Of a stretch of 64,000 nt of DNA, positions 8,477 through 17,766 are shown one piece after another; position 1 is the stretch's first letter; every line of letters begins with the position of its first letter. The position numbers and the translations under genes were made by a program. Source of the stretch: Rhodoferax sp. (lineage in GTDB: Bacteria; Pseudomonadota; Gammaproteobacteria; Burkholderiales; Burkholderiaceae_C). Below the pieces are notes generated by a model. That model was given only the letters and a program-made list of their open reading frames with translations. It was not told where the DNA came from and made no database searches. The DNA lies in the NCBI RefSeq assembly GCF_030697375.1, contig NZ_JAUYQD010000040.1, positions 186,001 to 250,000 of the forward strand, read 5' to 3'.

Positions 8477-9789
8477 GCGTTTATCCGCTGCGGTGTTGCC
8501 ACCCGGACCTTGCTCGTGGGAGCCTCGGCATCCAATGCACCCTGGGTGTCAACATTCCAGCGTTTCTCTTCAAGCCAGCGCATCGACACCACCAGGATCA
8601 CCAAAATGTTATAGGGCAAGTCGAAGTAGGCCAGGCTTAAAAACGCACCGCCGACCGCGTAACCCACCAGCGACACCTGGCACATTCCCGCCAAATGGTG
8701 TGCCCAAAGCGTGTCTGGCCGATCCACAGCGACACTGCGAATCCGCCCAATAGTTCGAAATGCCAGCACCCAGATCAACAAAAACAAGAACAGTCCAATG
8801 TAGCCATGCTCACCCAGAACGGAAAAATAGATGCTGTGTGCCACCTTGATATCGGTGGGGTCGGGGGCGTATTGCGCAAATATTTCGGGGGTATAGATTT
8901 CAAAACCTCCGCCAGTCATACGATGATTTGCCAGCTTGGAGGTGACCCACCAGGCATTGATTCGGCCCATGGCGGACGCATCCTGTTCATAGTTCTGAAT
9001 GGTGTTCATGCGGTCCTCCCATGAACTCGGCATGAAAGCCATGACTGCCATGGCCACCATGGCGACGGCCATGCCCGTGGCAAACTTTCGGCTCGACCGC
9101 ATCCACAACACCAGCCCCATGGCCGATAACGCCAAGAAGGCCCCGCGCGACTGCGTGCCGATGGCGGCGATCACCGACAGCAGCATCAATACGAGAAGGC
9201 CCTGCCGAATCCATCTGCGTGTGGCCACCATTCGCAAATAATTCATCAAGGGAATGGTCAGCACCATGGCCAGCGCAATTTCGTTATTCCCCTCGATAAA
9301 CCCACCGGCCGGGCCCCACACGCGCCCCGCCCCCCCGGTGGTGATGGTAAAAATGCCCCCTTTGAACCCGTAGAACCCAATGGACAAGACATTGATCCAT
9401 ATAAACCATTCAATGTGCTTGCGCTCACGCAAAGCGATCATCGCGATCAGTGTCATGAGCTGAATCTTCAAAATCTTGCTGAGCTGGGTCCACGAGGGCC
9501 CAGGGTTAATGGCAAAAATCGTCGTGATGCACATCCAGACCACGAACAAAGCCAAAACGACGACAGCCGGGGACAGCGGAAATTTGAAGCGGTCACGGTT
9601 GGCCAGCAAGGACACCAAGGCGGCGCATGCGGCAATGGCGGCAAACGGTGCCGACTGCGCAAAGCCAAAAGCAAGCTTGTGCGGATTCATGATGCTCACC
9701 CAGGTCCACAGCAAAACGGCCACCCAGGTGTGCCGAATGGCAAACGGCAAAATTGCCAGAACCATGGACAGCACCAAGATGTCACGCAT
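8473..9789 (-). CDS. O-glycosylation ligase / O-antigen polymerase-like protein, exosortase A associated
   Basis: This 438-residue polytopic membrane protein begins MRDILVLSMVLAILPFAI and continues with VSIMNPHKLAFGFA, a pattern I recognise from the exosortase-A-associated putative O-glycosylation ligases (Wzy/WaaL superfamily). The segment GTQSRGAFLALSAMG matches the Wzy_C region, and a large periplasmic loop follows. I selected the ATG at 9789 because an AGGGGGG site lies just upstream; a start at 9816 lacks one. The start overlaps the upstream gene's stop by eight bases. The likely role is polymerising or ligating the polysaccharide at the periplasmic face. Polymerase and ligase cannot be told apart by sequence alone. 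Confidence 0.85.
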   Translation of the reverse strand: MRDILVLSMVLAILPFAIRHTWVAVLLWTWVSIMNPHKLAFGFAQSAPFAAIAACAALVSLLANRDRFKFPLSPAVVVLALFVVWMCITTIFAINPGPSWTQLSKILKIQLMTLIAMIALRERKHIEWFIWINVLSIGFYGFKGGIFTITTGGAGRVWGPAGGFIEGNNEIALAMVLTIPLMNYLRMVATRRWIRQGLLVLMLLSVIAAIGTQSRGAFLALSAMGLVLWMRSSRKFATGMAVAMVAMAVMAFMPSSWEDRMNTIQNYEQDASAMGRINAWWVTSKLANHRMTGGGFEIYTPEIFAQYAPDPTDIKVAHSIYFSVLGEHGYIGLFLFLLIWVLAFRTIGRIRSVAVDRPDTLWAHHLAGMCQVSLVGYAVGGAFLSLAYFDLPYNILVILVVSMRWLEEKRWNVDTQGALDAEAPTSKVRVATPQRINA

Positions 9790-11164
9790 TGCTAGCCCCC
9801 CTGCTGGCGTCCGCAAAGGCCTTTACGCGGCTGGACACATACCGGTACTTGCCCGAGGGTTCCGCAGGAATTTCACCCACTTTTTCCACCTGAACGGCAA
9901 CGGTTTCGCCCAGGCGCTTCTTGAAGTCATGCACGATCCGCGCCTCTGCGCTTGGGCCAAACGCGGAGCTTGCAACCACTTGGACAACGATTTGATCCAA
10001 AGACAGCTGCTCAATCCGAAAGCCCTCTACGCCCGGCAGGTCACGAACGGCATAAATCAGTGCCAGGCCATGCATCACGGTTCCATCCTGGGCCACTACG
10101 AAATCTGTCGCTCGCCCTTGCACCTCACGCAGCACAGGCAAGCCACGGCCGCAAGCACAGTGGGCAGGGTCCAGCACCCCCCTGTCTCCGGTCCGGTAGC
10201 GAACAAACGGAAAATCTGCGGTAGCCATATGCGTTACAACAATTTCACCCGCCTCCCCTGCTTGCGTGGACTGCCCATTGGGCCGCACGGTTTCCACAAT
10301 GATGTCTTCGGCACTGATGTGCAGGCTTCCCTGGGGGCACTGGTGTGCGATAAAACCGGCGTCGCGTGCCCCGTACCCATTGGCGACAGGGCATCCGAAG
10401 ACTTCGCTGATGACTTGGCGCTGCGCGTCGTAAAGCCTCTCGGAGGTCACAAAGACAACCCGTATTCCGAGCTTGTGCAGTGCTATCTTCTTTTGGCGCG
10501 CATGTGCCGCGATGAGCGAAAGACTGGAGGGGTAACCAAAAAGCATTTTTGGCTTTTTGGCTTGTATGACGGAGATAAACCGGTCCAGGTTGCGCAAGGA
10601 CATGTCAAAAGCCGGAAGCAAATGGCTGCGCAACAACCCGTCGCGCAGACGGCGCAATCGGTCTTGCGCGCCCAGCTCAATTGGGCTTCCCCATACCACC
10701 AGCTCCGGGTCACCAATATCCACCCCCCACCACCGGGTTGCTCGCCACTTGGCCGCCACATCATGGCTTTTGCGTGCCTTGCTTATGTAAAAAACCAGCG
10801 GCTCACCAGAGGAGCCCCCGGTGTTGTAACGTGCCAACGGGCCATGGCAGTCCGCCATGAACTGATCTCCATGGGTCCGAATGTCCTGCTTGCTAAGGCA
10901 CGGAAGCTGCCTCAATGCGGCAGTAGACTGCACCTGATGGGGGGCAAACCCCTGTTTCTCAAAAAGTTGGCGGTAGTAGGGAACACGCTCTCCGATATCC
11001 AACAAGAACGCACGCAAGCGCTCTGTGCGCAAGGCTTCAAGTTGGTCCGGCGACCACCATTGGCTCATCTCCAATTGTTGGCGCAATGCATGCGATGTGT
11101 GCCCCTTTAAGCGCTCATGCAAGGGGAAGACAAAGCTCGAACTGAGATGCGTGTAGAGACTCAT
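9782..11164 (-). CDS. PaaK/CapK-like adenylate-forming enzyme (phenylacetate-CoA ligase family)
   Basis: The protein has 460 residues. The AMP-binding core is visible as YNTGGSSGEPLVFY (the phosphate-binding loop), GYGARDAGFIAHQCP, and VRYRTGDRGVL with the conserved Tyr-x-x-Gly-Asp. A C-terminal subdomain follows with a Lys-containing tail (PSGKYRYV). Family enzymes activate carboxylic acids as adenylates, sometimes onto CoA. In capsule and exopolysaccharide clusters (CapK-like) the substrate is generally unknown. It sits between a glycosyltransferase (ATGA overlap upstream) and the O-glycosylation-ligase-like gene (eight-base overlap downstream), so it is clearly part of the same operon. It may supply an acyl decoration for the polymer, but that is inference. 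Confidence 0.85.
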   Translation of the reverse strand: MSLYTHLSSSFVFPLHERLKGHTSHALRQQLEMSQWWSPDQLEALRTERLRAFLLDIGERVPYYRQLFEKQGFAPHQVQSTAALRQLPCLSKQDIRTHGDQFMADCHGPLARYNTGGSSGEPLVFYISKARKSHDVAAKWRATRWWGVDIGDPELVVWGSPIELGAQDRLRRLRDGLLRSHLLPAFDMSLRNLDRFISVIQAKKPKMLFGYPSSLSLIAAHARQKKIALHKLGIRVVFVTSERLYDAQRQVISEVFGCPVANGYGARDAGFIAHQCPQGSLHISAEDIIVETVRPNGQSTQAGEAGEIVVTHMATADFPFVRYRTGDRGVLDPAHCACGRGLPVLREVQGRATDFVVAQDGTVMHGLALIYAVRDLPGVEGFRIEQLSLDQIVVQVVASSAFGPSAEARIVHDFKKRLGETVAVQVEKVGEIPAEPSGKYRYVSSRVKAFADASRGASNA

Positions 11165-12258
11165 TCCTTAAGCTCCATTGCCAGGGCTCTGGGGTAGACG
11201 CTCAGCCATTGCGACTTCACGGTGGTCCAGCTGTATTTTTCAGCCTCAGCGAAACCCGCCTTTCTGAGCCGGTTTGCCAAGGACGGGCTGTGCAAAATCT
11301 GGAGCACTTTTTGTGCGATCTGCACGTCATCGCCCACGGGCGCCAGCAAACCCGACACACCATCCTCCAGCATGTCGGGAATGCCCCCGGCGTTGGTGCT
11401 GACCACAGGAACACCACTTGCAAACGCTTCAATGATGGAATTCGGCAGGTTGTCCACCACACTGGGGTTGATGGCGCAGTCGGCAGAGGCATACAAGGCC
11501 GGAATGCTGGCATTGTCAATGCGGCCCGAAAAATGCACCGACGCCTCTAGCTGAAGTGTGGCGACTAGCGCCCGAAGCTTGGCCAGTTCGGAGCCACTGC
11601 CCGCGATGGTCATTCTTGCGCCCACAAAGGTTTTTTTGACCACCGAAAACGCACGAATCGCAGTCGGGATGTCGTAAATGGCTTCCAGGTTCCTGGTGAC
11701 TATCACATGCGGCGAGTCTCCAAAGGATCGGGGCGCCCTGGGTACGAAGCGCGTAAGGTCGATGACGTTAGGAATCACTTCAGTGCACAAACCGTGCTTG
11801 GCAAAGACCCTTTGCAAAAACACGGAAGGTGTCACGAGGATGGCAGCCTGGGTCAGCAATTTCAATACAAACCCGGGAGCTTGTGCAAAGAATGCGTCTG
11901 CGCCACCTCCGTGGTAACTGATGATGAATGGAACAGCGCGAACCCGCGCAATAAGCACCGCGGGAGTGACAAACAAATGCCATGCCCAACCGGAGTTGGC
12001 TTTGACGTGCATGACGTGGACCCGCCCTGCCGCCGACCATAAATGGAACACATAAGGAATGAGCCGGAAACCGGCCCGCAACCAGGGGATACGCGCCACC
12101 CAAGGCGGCTGGTAGGGCGCATTGGTACGCACCAATTCCACATCGACACCTTCCGCGGTGAGTAATCCGATAAATTGTTCAGTTTGATTCGCCATGCCTC
12201 CCGATGGCGGTGGCAAAGACCCGACCAGGCCTACACGGGGAAAGGTGCCAGTTTCCAC
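11161..12258 (-). CDS. Glycosyltransferase family 4
   Basis: The protein has 365 residues with a GT-B fold. The N-terminal acceptor half begins VGLVGSLPPPSGGMANQTEQ, the glycine-rich loop typical of GT4 enzymes. The donor half carries EVIPNVIDLTRFVP and the EX7E-type motif within IIEAFASGVPVVSTNAGGIP. It probably adds one sugar from a nucleotide donor to the lipid-linked exopolysaccharide repeat unit at the cytoplasmic face; donor and linkage cannot be predicted. It overlaps the adenylating-enzyme gene by four bases and follows the transglutaminase-like gene after seven bases. It does not match the three exosortase-associated glycosyltransferase subfamilies found further upstream, so it may define strain-specific structure. 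Confidence 0.88.
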   Translation of the reverse strand: METGTFPRVGLVGSLPPPSGGMANQTEQFIGLLTAEGVDVELVRTNAPYQPPWVARIPWLRAGFRLIPYVFHLWSAAGRVHVMHVKANSGWAWHLFVTPAVLIARVRAVPFIISYHGGGADAFFAQAPGFVLKLLTQAAILVTPSVFLQRVFAKHGLCTEVIPNVIDLTRFVPRAPRSFGDSPHVIVTRNLEAIYDIPTAIRAFSVVKKTFVGARMTIAGSGSELAKLRALVATLQLEASVHFSGRIDNASIPALYASADCAINPSVVDNLPNSIIEAFASGVPVVSTNAGGIPDMLEDGVSGLLAPVGDDVQIAQKVLQILHSPSLANRLRKAGFAEAEKYSWTTVKSQWLSVYPRALAMELKE

Positions 12259-12265
12259 GGTGCAC

Positions 12266-13309
12266 TCAGCCTTGGGACACCGCTGGTTTCTGAATACTCC
12301 GCACCCGCATCCACATGATCAAACACAGCAGTGCCCCCAGCACCGACACCAATCCAAGCCACCCCACAAACAACAGATGTATACGAACACGCCACAACGC
12401 TTGGGCCTGCCCGCGATTGCCCTCGTCCACCATCAGCCGCACATGGGGATAGACACCTATGGCAATGGCTTCCAGCTGCTCCATGGAACGGGAGAAATGC
12501 CCCAAATTCCGGGCGCGTAACGCCAGGTCATAGGAGAAAACGTTGTTGCCCCAAATCATGTACCACTCAGCGAGGCCTTGCCGGTACCAGGCCCACAGTT
12601 TGTCCTCGTGTTCGTAGCCAGGCCTGGCGCCTGGACTGAGCAGTGCCGTGTGGATGGACTGCGGCGCAGCAAGCACCGCTTGGCGAAAGTCAGCAGCCGA
12701 GATGGGAATTCCATCCGGTCCATAAAAATAGAAATTGTTAAAAATATCGACCAACTGCCAACGCTGGAGTTGTCGGTTCCAGATTTCTGGCCAGATGTGC
12801 CCATGCCCTCCAAAACCATCAAAAGAAAACGCCCAAGCTCGCACCGGAATACCCGCCGCGATGGCGAATGCCATAAAGACCCGCGTGAAGTCGCCACAAT
12901 ACCCGGTGCCCTCCTTGAGGATGCGCTGGTAGGTATCGCGAAGGTTGGACTGAATGGGCGACCCCACCAGCTGCGGATTGCTCAGCAAATGCTGGCTGAT
13001 CGTTAGCACCTTGTCCCAATCTGAGGGCATTGAAGCCAGCCCTAGCTGCTTCGCAGCTTCCACGAACATGGGATCAACGGCCCCCCGCTCCTGCATGAAG
13101 TCTTCTGGAACCGCACTGGGGGTCCAATCAAAACGGTGGCCCTCTGTATCGACCAAGAGCAACGCATTGCGCATGCGGACGACTTCGGTAGAACTGCGCA
13201 AATAGGGCCCAAGCGACAACAGACAAAGAAGCAAAACAGCGAGGCAGCCCCAAAACCCGTTTCGCCAACGCAGGGCTGGGTTCCTGCTGTGTTTTTGCGC
13301 TACCAGCAT
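12266..13309 (-). CDS. Membrane-anchored transglutaminase-like protein
   Basis: The protein has 347 residues. A membrane segment near residues 17-40 (GCLAVLLLCLLSLGPYL) and another near the C-terminus (LLFVGWLGLVSVLGALLCL) bracket a periplasmic transglutaminase-like core. The putative catalytic triad is the cysteine in GTGYCGDFTRVFMAF, the histidine in GHGHIWPEIWN and the aspartate in WQLVDIFNNF. Such domains act as cysteine peptidases, amidases or cross-linking enzymes. The gene overlaps the upstream dehydrogenase gene by ten bases and precedes a glycosyltransferase, so it is transcribed with the exopolysaccharide genes. A role in attaching or modifying proteins or amino-acid-substituted polymer outside the membrane is speculative. 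Confidence 0.8.
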   Translation of the reverse strand: MLVAQKHSRNPALRWRNGFWGCLAVLLLCLLSLGPYLRSSTEVVRMRNALLLVDTEGHRFDWTPSAVPEDFMQERGAVDPMFVEAAKQLGLASMPSDWDKVLTISQHLLSNPQLVGSPIQSNLRDTYQRILKEGTGYCGDFTRVFMAFAIAAGIPVRAWAFSFDGFGGHGHIWPEIWNRQLQRWQLVDIFNNFYFYGPDGIPISAADFRQAVLAAPQSIHTALLSPGARPGYEHEDKLWAWYRQGLAEWYMIWGNNVFSYDLALRARNLGHFSRSMEQLEAIAIGVYPHVRLMVDEGNRGQAQALWRVRIHLLFVGWLGLVSVLGALLCLIMWMRVRSIQKPAVSQG

Positions 13310-14616
13310 AAGCCTTCCACCTTGGCCCGTATCGAAGCACGGTTGGGGAGGTTGACCAAGTCCAGCAGGATCTGGTCTGACCGGCAGCGGCTGGAAAGCC
13401 GATCCAATACCGCTTGTCCGGCCAGGCCAACCACCAACACTTCGGACGTCTCAATGACGCTGTCCACATCGGCTTGCAACATTTTTCCAATGTGCGGAAG
13501 ATGCTTCTCAATAAAGCTGCGATTGGCGCCCAGCAACTGGGCCAAATGCACCTCGGGATCGTAGATGGACAGCCATTTGCCTTTACCGATCAGCTGCTCG
13601 GCCAGCGTGACCAAGGGACTCTCACGCAGGTCATCGGTCCCGGTCTTGAACGACAGCCCGATAAAACCGATCTTGCGCATGCCAGTGTCCAACAGCTTGT
13701 GCATTGCAAGATCCAAGTGGTTGCGGTTGGAGGGGATGATGGCCGCCAGCATCGGAATCTCCACGTCATGCATTTTGGCCAGGTAGGCGGTGGCCCTCAG
13801 GTCCTTGGGCAGGCACGAACCGCCGAACGCAAAACCGGGTTTGAGATATGCGCGAGATATGTTGAGTTGCGTGTCATGGCACAACAGGTCCATCACCTCA
13901 AAAGCATTCACGCCGAGAGCATCACAAAGACGTGCTGTTTCATTAGCAAATGTAATCTTGAGCGCGTGAAAATTATTGCAGCTGTATTTCATCATCTCGG
14001 CAGAACGCACCGAGGTTTCTACAAACCTGCAGGGCAAATGCCCAAAGAGCGAGCGCAGACGCTCAACGGGATAGGCATGGTTCGCACCCACCACGGTGAG
14101 CGGTGGCTTGTCGTAGTCCCGAATGGAAGTGCCCTCGCGCAAAAATTCTGGCTGGAAGCATAGAAAGAAATCTCTGCCATCTTTCTTCCCAGATTTCGCC
14201 TCAATGATGGGCCGCAAGACCTCCTCCACGGTTCCAGGAACCAGTGTTGATCGAAGAACGACCACGTGCGGCTCGCGCTTTTCGGCCAGTGCCATACCCA
14301 TTTCCTCAGCAAGCCTCAGGATTGCACCTTGGTCCTGGCTGCCATTGGCTGCAGACGGTGTGCCGACACAAACGATTGAAATTTCACTCGCAAGCACCGC
14401 ATTCTGCGCATGGGTGGTTACTGTTACCTTGCCCTTGGCTGCAACGGTTGCCATCAGATCCACCATGCCTTCTTCGACCACGGGCGTTTTGCCAGCCCCA
14501 ATCAATTCAAGCTTCGTGCGATCGATGTCTACGCCAATAACCTCATGTCCATCGCGCGCCAAACAGGCCAGCGACACGGCACCAACATAGCCCAGTCCGA
14601 AAATGGCGATTTTCAT
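13300..14616 (-). CDS. Nucleotide-sugar 6-dehydrogenase, GDP-mannose dehydrogenase (AlgD)-like
   Basis: The protein has 438 residues. The N-terminus MKIAIFGLGYVGAVSLACLA contains the NAD-binding GxGxxG. PEFLREGTSIRDYDKPP and FGGSCLPKDLRA, with the catalytic cysteine, are hallmark UDP-glucose/GDP-mannose dehydrogenase segments. The overall wording (VVRSTxxPGT, NPEFLRE-like, IRDYD-PP) is closest in my memory to GDP-mannose 6-dehydrogenases, so the product may be a hexuronic acid donor such as GDP-mannuronate; UDP-glucose cannot be excluded. It starts within the stop of the glycosyltransferase gene upstream (ATGA) and overlaps the transglutaminase gene by ten bases. It is the second sugar dehydrogenase of the locus and belongs to a different subfamily from the one at 22-23 kb. 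Confidence 0.85.
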   Translation of the reverse strand: MKIAIFGLGYVGAVSLACLARDGHEVIGVDIDRTKLELIGAGKTPVVEEGMVDLMATVAAKGKVTVTTHAQNAVLASEISIVCVGTPSAANGSQDQGAILRLAEEMGMALAEKREPHVVVLRSTLVPGTVEEVLRPIIEAKSGKKDGRDFFLCFQPEFLREGTSIRDYDKPPLTVVGANHAYPVERLRSLFGHLPCRFVETSVRSAEMMKYSCNNFHALKITFANETARLCDALGVNAFEVMDLLCHDTQLNISRAYLKPGFAFGGSCLPKDLRATAYLAKMHDVEIPMLAAIIPSNRNHLDLAMHKLLDTGMRKIGFIGLSFKTGTDDLRESPLVTLAEQLIGKGKWLSIYDPEVHLAQLLGANRSFIEKHLPHIGKMLQADVDSVIETSEVLVVGLAGQAVLDRLSSRCRSDQILLDLVNLPNRASIRAKVEGLCW

Positions 14617-15830
14617 ACCGGCACGCCCTTGGTTTTTTTTGAAAAATTCCGGATACCTCGGTCAATGAGTTCTTCCATGCGCACCATGGAACTCCGCCAC
14701 GCATGGTGGCTTAGCATGCGCATTCGTCCGGCTGCAGCCAGGCGCGCGCGTTCGGCCGGTCTGCTGACAATATCCAAAATGGCTTGCGCATAGGCTTGCG
14801 GTGTATCGGCAACCGCAAAATGCACCATCGGCTCGGCATCCACACCACCGGCAGCAGATGGGCTTGTCACGACAGGAACGCCCATGGCCATGGCCTCCAG
14901 AATCTTGTTTTGCGTACCTCGGGCAATATTGAGCGGTGCCACCATCAAAGCCGATTGCCGAAGAAAGGGGCGAACATCCGCCACGGAACCGGTGACGGTC
15001 ACCCCTTCCAGCGCACCAAGTTTACGCACGGCGGCGGTCGGATTGGCCCCCACAATCACCAGCGTCAAGCGCGGGCGACGCGCCTTGAGCAAGGGCCACA
15101 CATGTGTGCAAAATCGGGCCATACACTCCTGGTTGGGGTAGTAATCCATACGCCCAACAAAGCTGATGGTGTCGGCGTCATACGGTGCATCGACAGGGCA
15201 GAAAAACTCTGCATCCACTCCATTAGGGAACCAGTCGGTATCGGCATCGGCCCCATATCCATCCAGGGTCTCCCATTCGGCTCGGGTCGTCGCAGTGCAC
15301 AAGTCAAAACGCTTTGCTAGACGTTTTTCCGCTGCAAGCAGCTTGCGCCCTTCCAGCAGGTACCCCAGGGACAAGGGAAATGGTTGGTAGTTGGCGTATT
15401 CAAACCATTTGTGGGAATCCATGTCGCCAAAGTCGAGGATTTTCGGAACATCCTGCACATGTTCTACGTATTGGGCTACGGAGGAACAATGGACAAAAAT
15501 GAGGTCCCACGTTTTTGAAAGCAGTAAAGTTTGTACCCGCTGGGCGAGTTCCGGCGAATAAAAGAACCCCATGGACGAAGGGGTCTGCAGCGGAAGTCGA
15601 ACGATCATCCGTGCGACTTGCACCCACTCTTTGACATGGCCCATTTCGTGACTTGCACAATAGGGTGCAATGCCTTTGCCCTCCAGTGCTTCTTCTGCAG
15701 ACCGCGCCAAGGAGCCCACCGTCACCTGATGCCCGATGGATGACAAGTGCCGAATCATGTTGAAGGGGCGGATTTTTCCTCCGCGTTTGGGCGGAAAAGG
15801 GAAGCGGTGGCAAAGGTAGAGGATGTTCAT
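14613..15830 (-). CDS. Glycosyltransferase, PEP-CTERM/exosortase A associated (TIGR03087-type)
   Basis: The protein has 405 residues. The opening MNILYLCHRFPFPPKRGGK is characteristic of the exosortase-A-linked sugar transferase family that I know as TIGR03087. A GT-B fold is supported by the donor-half segments TISFVGRMDYYPN and ILEAMAMGVPVVTSP. It adds a sugar during assembly of the exosortase-associated polysaccharide on its lipid carrier. Both junctions are four-base ATGA overlaps, with the amidotransferase upstream and the AlgD-like dehydrogenase downstream, indicating tight translational coupling. Confidence 0.9.
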   Translation of the reverse strand: MNILYLCHRFPFPPKRGGKIRPFNMIRHLSSIGHQVTVGSLARSAEEALEGKGIAPYCASHEMGHVKEWVQVARMIVRLPLQTPSSMGFFYSPELAQRVQTLLLSKTWDLIFVHCSSVAQYVEHVQDVPKILDFGDMDSHKWFEYANYQPFPLSLGYLLEGRKLLAAEKRLAKRFDLCTATTRAEWETLDGYGADADTDWFPNGVDAEFFCPVDAPYDADTISFVGRMDYYPNQECMARFCTHVWPLLKARRPRLTLVIVGANPTAAVRKLGALEGVTVTGSVADVRPFLRQSALMVAPLNIARGTQNKILEAMAMGVPVVTSPSAAGGVDAEPMVHFAVADTPQAYAQAILDIVSRPAERARLAAAGRMRMLSHHAWRSSMVRMEELIDRGIRNFSKKTKGVPV

Positions 15831-17752
15831 GCAAGGTAGCTCTTAAGCTCTCCCGCGACATCCCCGGGATCCCGCCGGTCAAGATAAATTCGACTCCACA
15901 CTTCCAAGTTGACCAGGGCCAGCAATGGGTCTGTTCCGTCGATGCGATTGGCTTCATGATCGGCCACCAGTTTGTCAATCGCCGTCTGCCGGAACAGTCC
16001 TCTGCGTTGAACGGTCTCCGGCGCAAGCAAGTGGCGCAGCAATGGGGCAAGCTCTTTCTTCAACCAGGCGCCCATAGGTGTACCGAATCCCCTCTTCTTT
16101 CTATTCAAAACATCCTGAGGAAGCAGCTCACGAAGGGACTCTTTCAGAACATGCTTGAGGCGGCCCCGGCGAACTTTGATCGCAGCAGGTATGGAGGCCG
16201 CCAATTCAACCAAGCGGTGGTCTAGAAACGGCACGCGACATTCAAGCGAGGCCGCCATACTCATTTTGTCGGTCAACATCAGCAAATCGTCTGGCAGCTG
16301 TGTTTCCGCATCCACGGCCAACATGCGATTCATGGCGTCTTGACTTTGGGCACTCGCAAAGGCCAGACCGATCGGATCCGACGTCGATTTTTCAGGGTTC
16401 ATCAATAGGTCGGCCACCGCCTGCCGATCCAGTACCTGAAGGTAGCTGCGATACCGGTCATCAGCCGCCATTTCGGCCGATGTGAGAAAGCCTTTGGCCA
16501 ACCGCACGGTATTGAGAAGCCCCGAGTGGCGGTCGCTCGGAAGGTACCCACTGAGGGATGCCGTAGAACGTCTCAGCCACTGCGGAAGACGGTGGTACTG
16601 CTGGACATAGTGGTCCCCCAGGTAACGGCGATAGCCCCCAAAGAGCTCGTCACCCCCAACACCAGAGAGGATGACCTTGACGTCCTGTCGGGCAAATTCA
16701 GACACCAGAAATGTGGTGATGAAAGCGGTGTCCGACAGGGGCTCATCCATGTGCCACAACAGCTTCGGCAACAGGGAAACAACATCCGGTTGAACCACAA
16801 TCTCCCGATGCTGCGTACCAAAGAGCGCGGCCACGCGACGTGCGTAAGGCAACTCGTTGTACAACGCTTCCGCAGCGCTGCCAGAAAAACCAATGGCGTA
16901 AGTTCGGATGGGCTCGTGTGAATGCTTTGCCATGAAGCCCACCACGGCACTGGAATCTACGCCACCAGAAAGAAACGCACCAATGGGGACGTCACTGACC
17001 ATCTGCATGCGCACAGATGCTTCCATTTGCACACGAACACGGTCAATCCACTCACGTTCGGATGCGCCCCTGTCCACCAGGATGGGAAAATTCCAATAAC
17101 GCCACTCACGCACGGTGTTGTCCTCCACCGAGAGAAGCGTGGCCGGAGGCAACTTGCGTATCTCTTCGAAGATGCATTCAGGTGCGGCAACATACCCCAA
17201 ATGCATATAGCTTGCCACCGCAGCGTGGCTCAGCTGGGCGTTCACACCAGGCAACTCCAGCAGTGCTTTGGCCTCGGTGGCAAACGCCAGGCGTTCTTTG
17301 TTCTGCATCAGGTACAGAGGTTTCACGCCCAGGCGGTCGCGCCCAATCAGCAATCTGTGCCGACGTGCATCCCACAATGCAAAGTCAAACATTCCATTGA
17401 GACGCAGTACAAAATCATCGCCCTCGGCGTCATAGAGATGCAACAGCACTTCACTGTCAGAGCCCGTTGTGAATTGATAGCCTTTGGACTGCAGTTCAGC
17501 GCGTAACTCCCGGTAGTTGTAGATTTCTCCGTTGCAAACGACCCAAAGCGTCTGCTCTCTATTGGACAAGGGTTGGTGGCCCCCCTCCAGATCGATGATG
17601 GATAACCGTCGCATGGCGATTCCACATGGACCGCTGATGTGCATCCCCTCATCGTCAGGCCCCCGATGCCGGGTGACATGCCCCATGGCCGACAGCTCCT
17701 CGGGGGCGACCGCATGCCCGTCAAACCGATAAATTCCATGAATGCCACACAC
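15827..17752 (-). CDS. Exosortase A system amidotransferase (asparagine synthase type), copy 1
   Basis: The protein has 641 residues from a GTG at 17752. This start is preferred over an upstream ATG at 17770 because it places cysteine directly after the initiator (MCGIHGIYRF), as required for the glutaminase nucleophile. A GAGGT site lies about eleven bases upstream. The PP-loop SGGVDSSAVVGFM, GVGGDELFGGYRRY and the C-terminal motif KRGFGTPMG complete a class-II glutamine amidotransferase/asparagine synthase. In exosortase A loci this family (TIGR03108-type) probably amidates uronic acid or amino groups of the polymer; the substrate is unproven. It follows a glycosyltransferase by fourteen bases and overlaps the next by four. 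Confidence 0.9.
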   Translation of the reverse strand: MCGIHGIYRFDGHAVAPEELSAMGHVTRHRGPDDEGMHISGPCGIAMRRLSIIDLEGGHQPLSNREQTLWVVCNGEIYNYRELRAELQSKGYQFTTGSDSEVLLHLYDAEGDDFVLRLNGMFDFALWDARRHRLLIGRDRLGVKPLYLMQNKERLAFATEAKALLELPGVNAQLSHAAVASYMHLGYVAAPECIFEEIRKLPPATLLSVEDNTVREWRYWNFPILVDRGASEREWIDRVRVQMEASVRMQMVSDVPIGAFLSGGVDSSAVVGFMAKHSHEPIRTYAIGFSGSAAEALYNELPYARRVAALFGTQHREIVVQPDVVSLLPKLLWHMDEPLSDTAFITTFLVSEFARQDVKVILSGVGGDELFGGYRRYLGDHYVQQYHRLPQWLRRSTASLSGYLPSDRHSGLLNTVRLAKGFLTSAEMAADDRYRSYLQVLDRQAVADLLMNPEKSTSDPIGLAFASAQSQDAMNRMLAVDAETQLPDDLLMLTDKMSMAASLECRVPFLDHRLVELAASIPAAIKVRRGRLKHVLKESLRELLPQDVLNRKKRGFGTPMGAWLKKELAPLLRHLLAPETVQRRGLFRQTAIDKLVADHEANRIDGTDPLLALVNLEVWSRIYLDRRDPGDVAGELKSYLA

Positions 17753-17766
17753 GATAGAAAGTGACC

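Noticed and set aside
9476..11110. A 544-codon plus-strand open frame opposite the PaaK-like and ligase-like genes
   Set aside because: Antisense shadow of well-supported genes; no recognisable motif.
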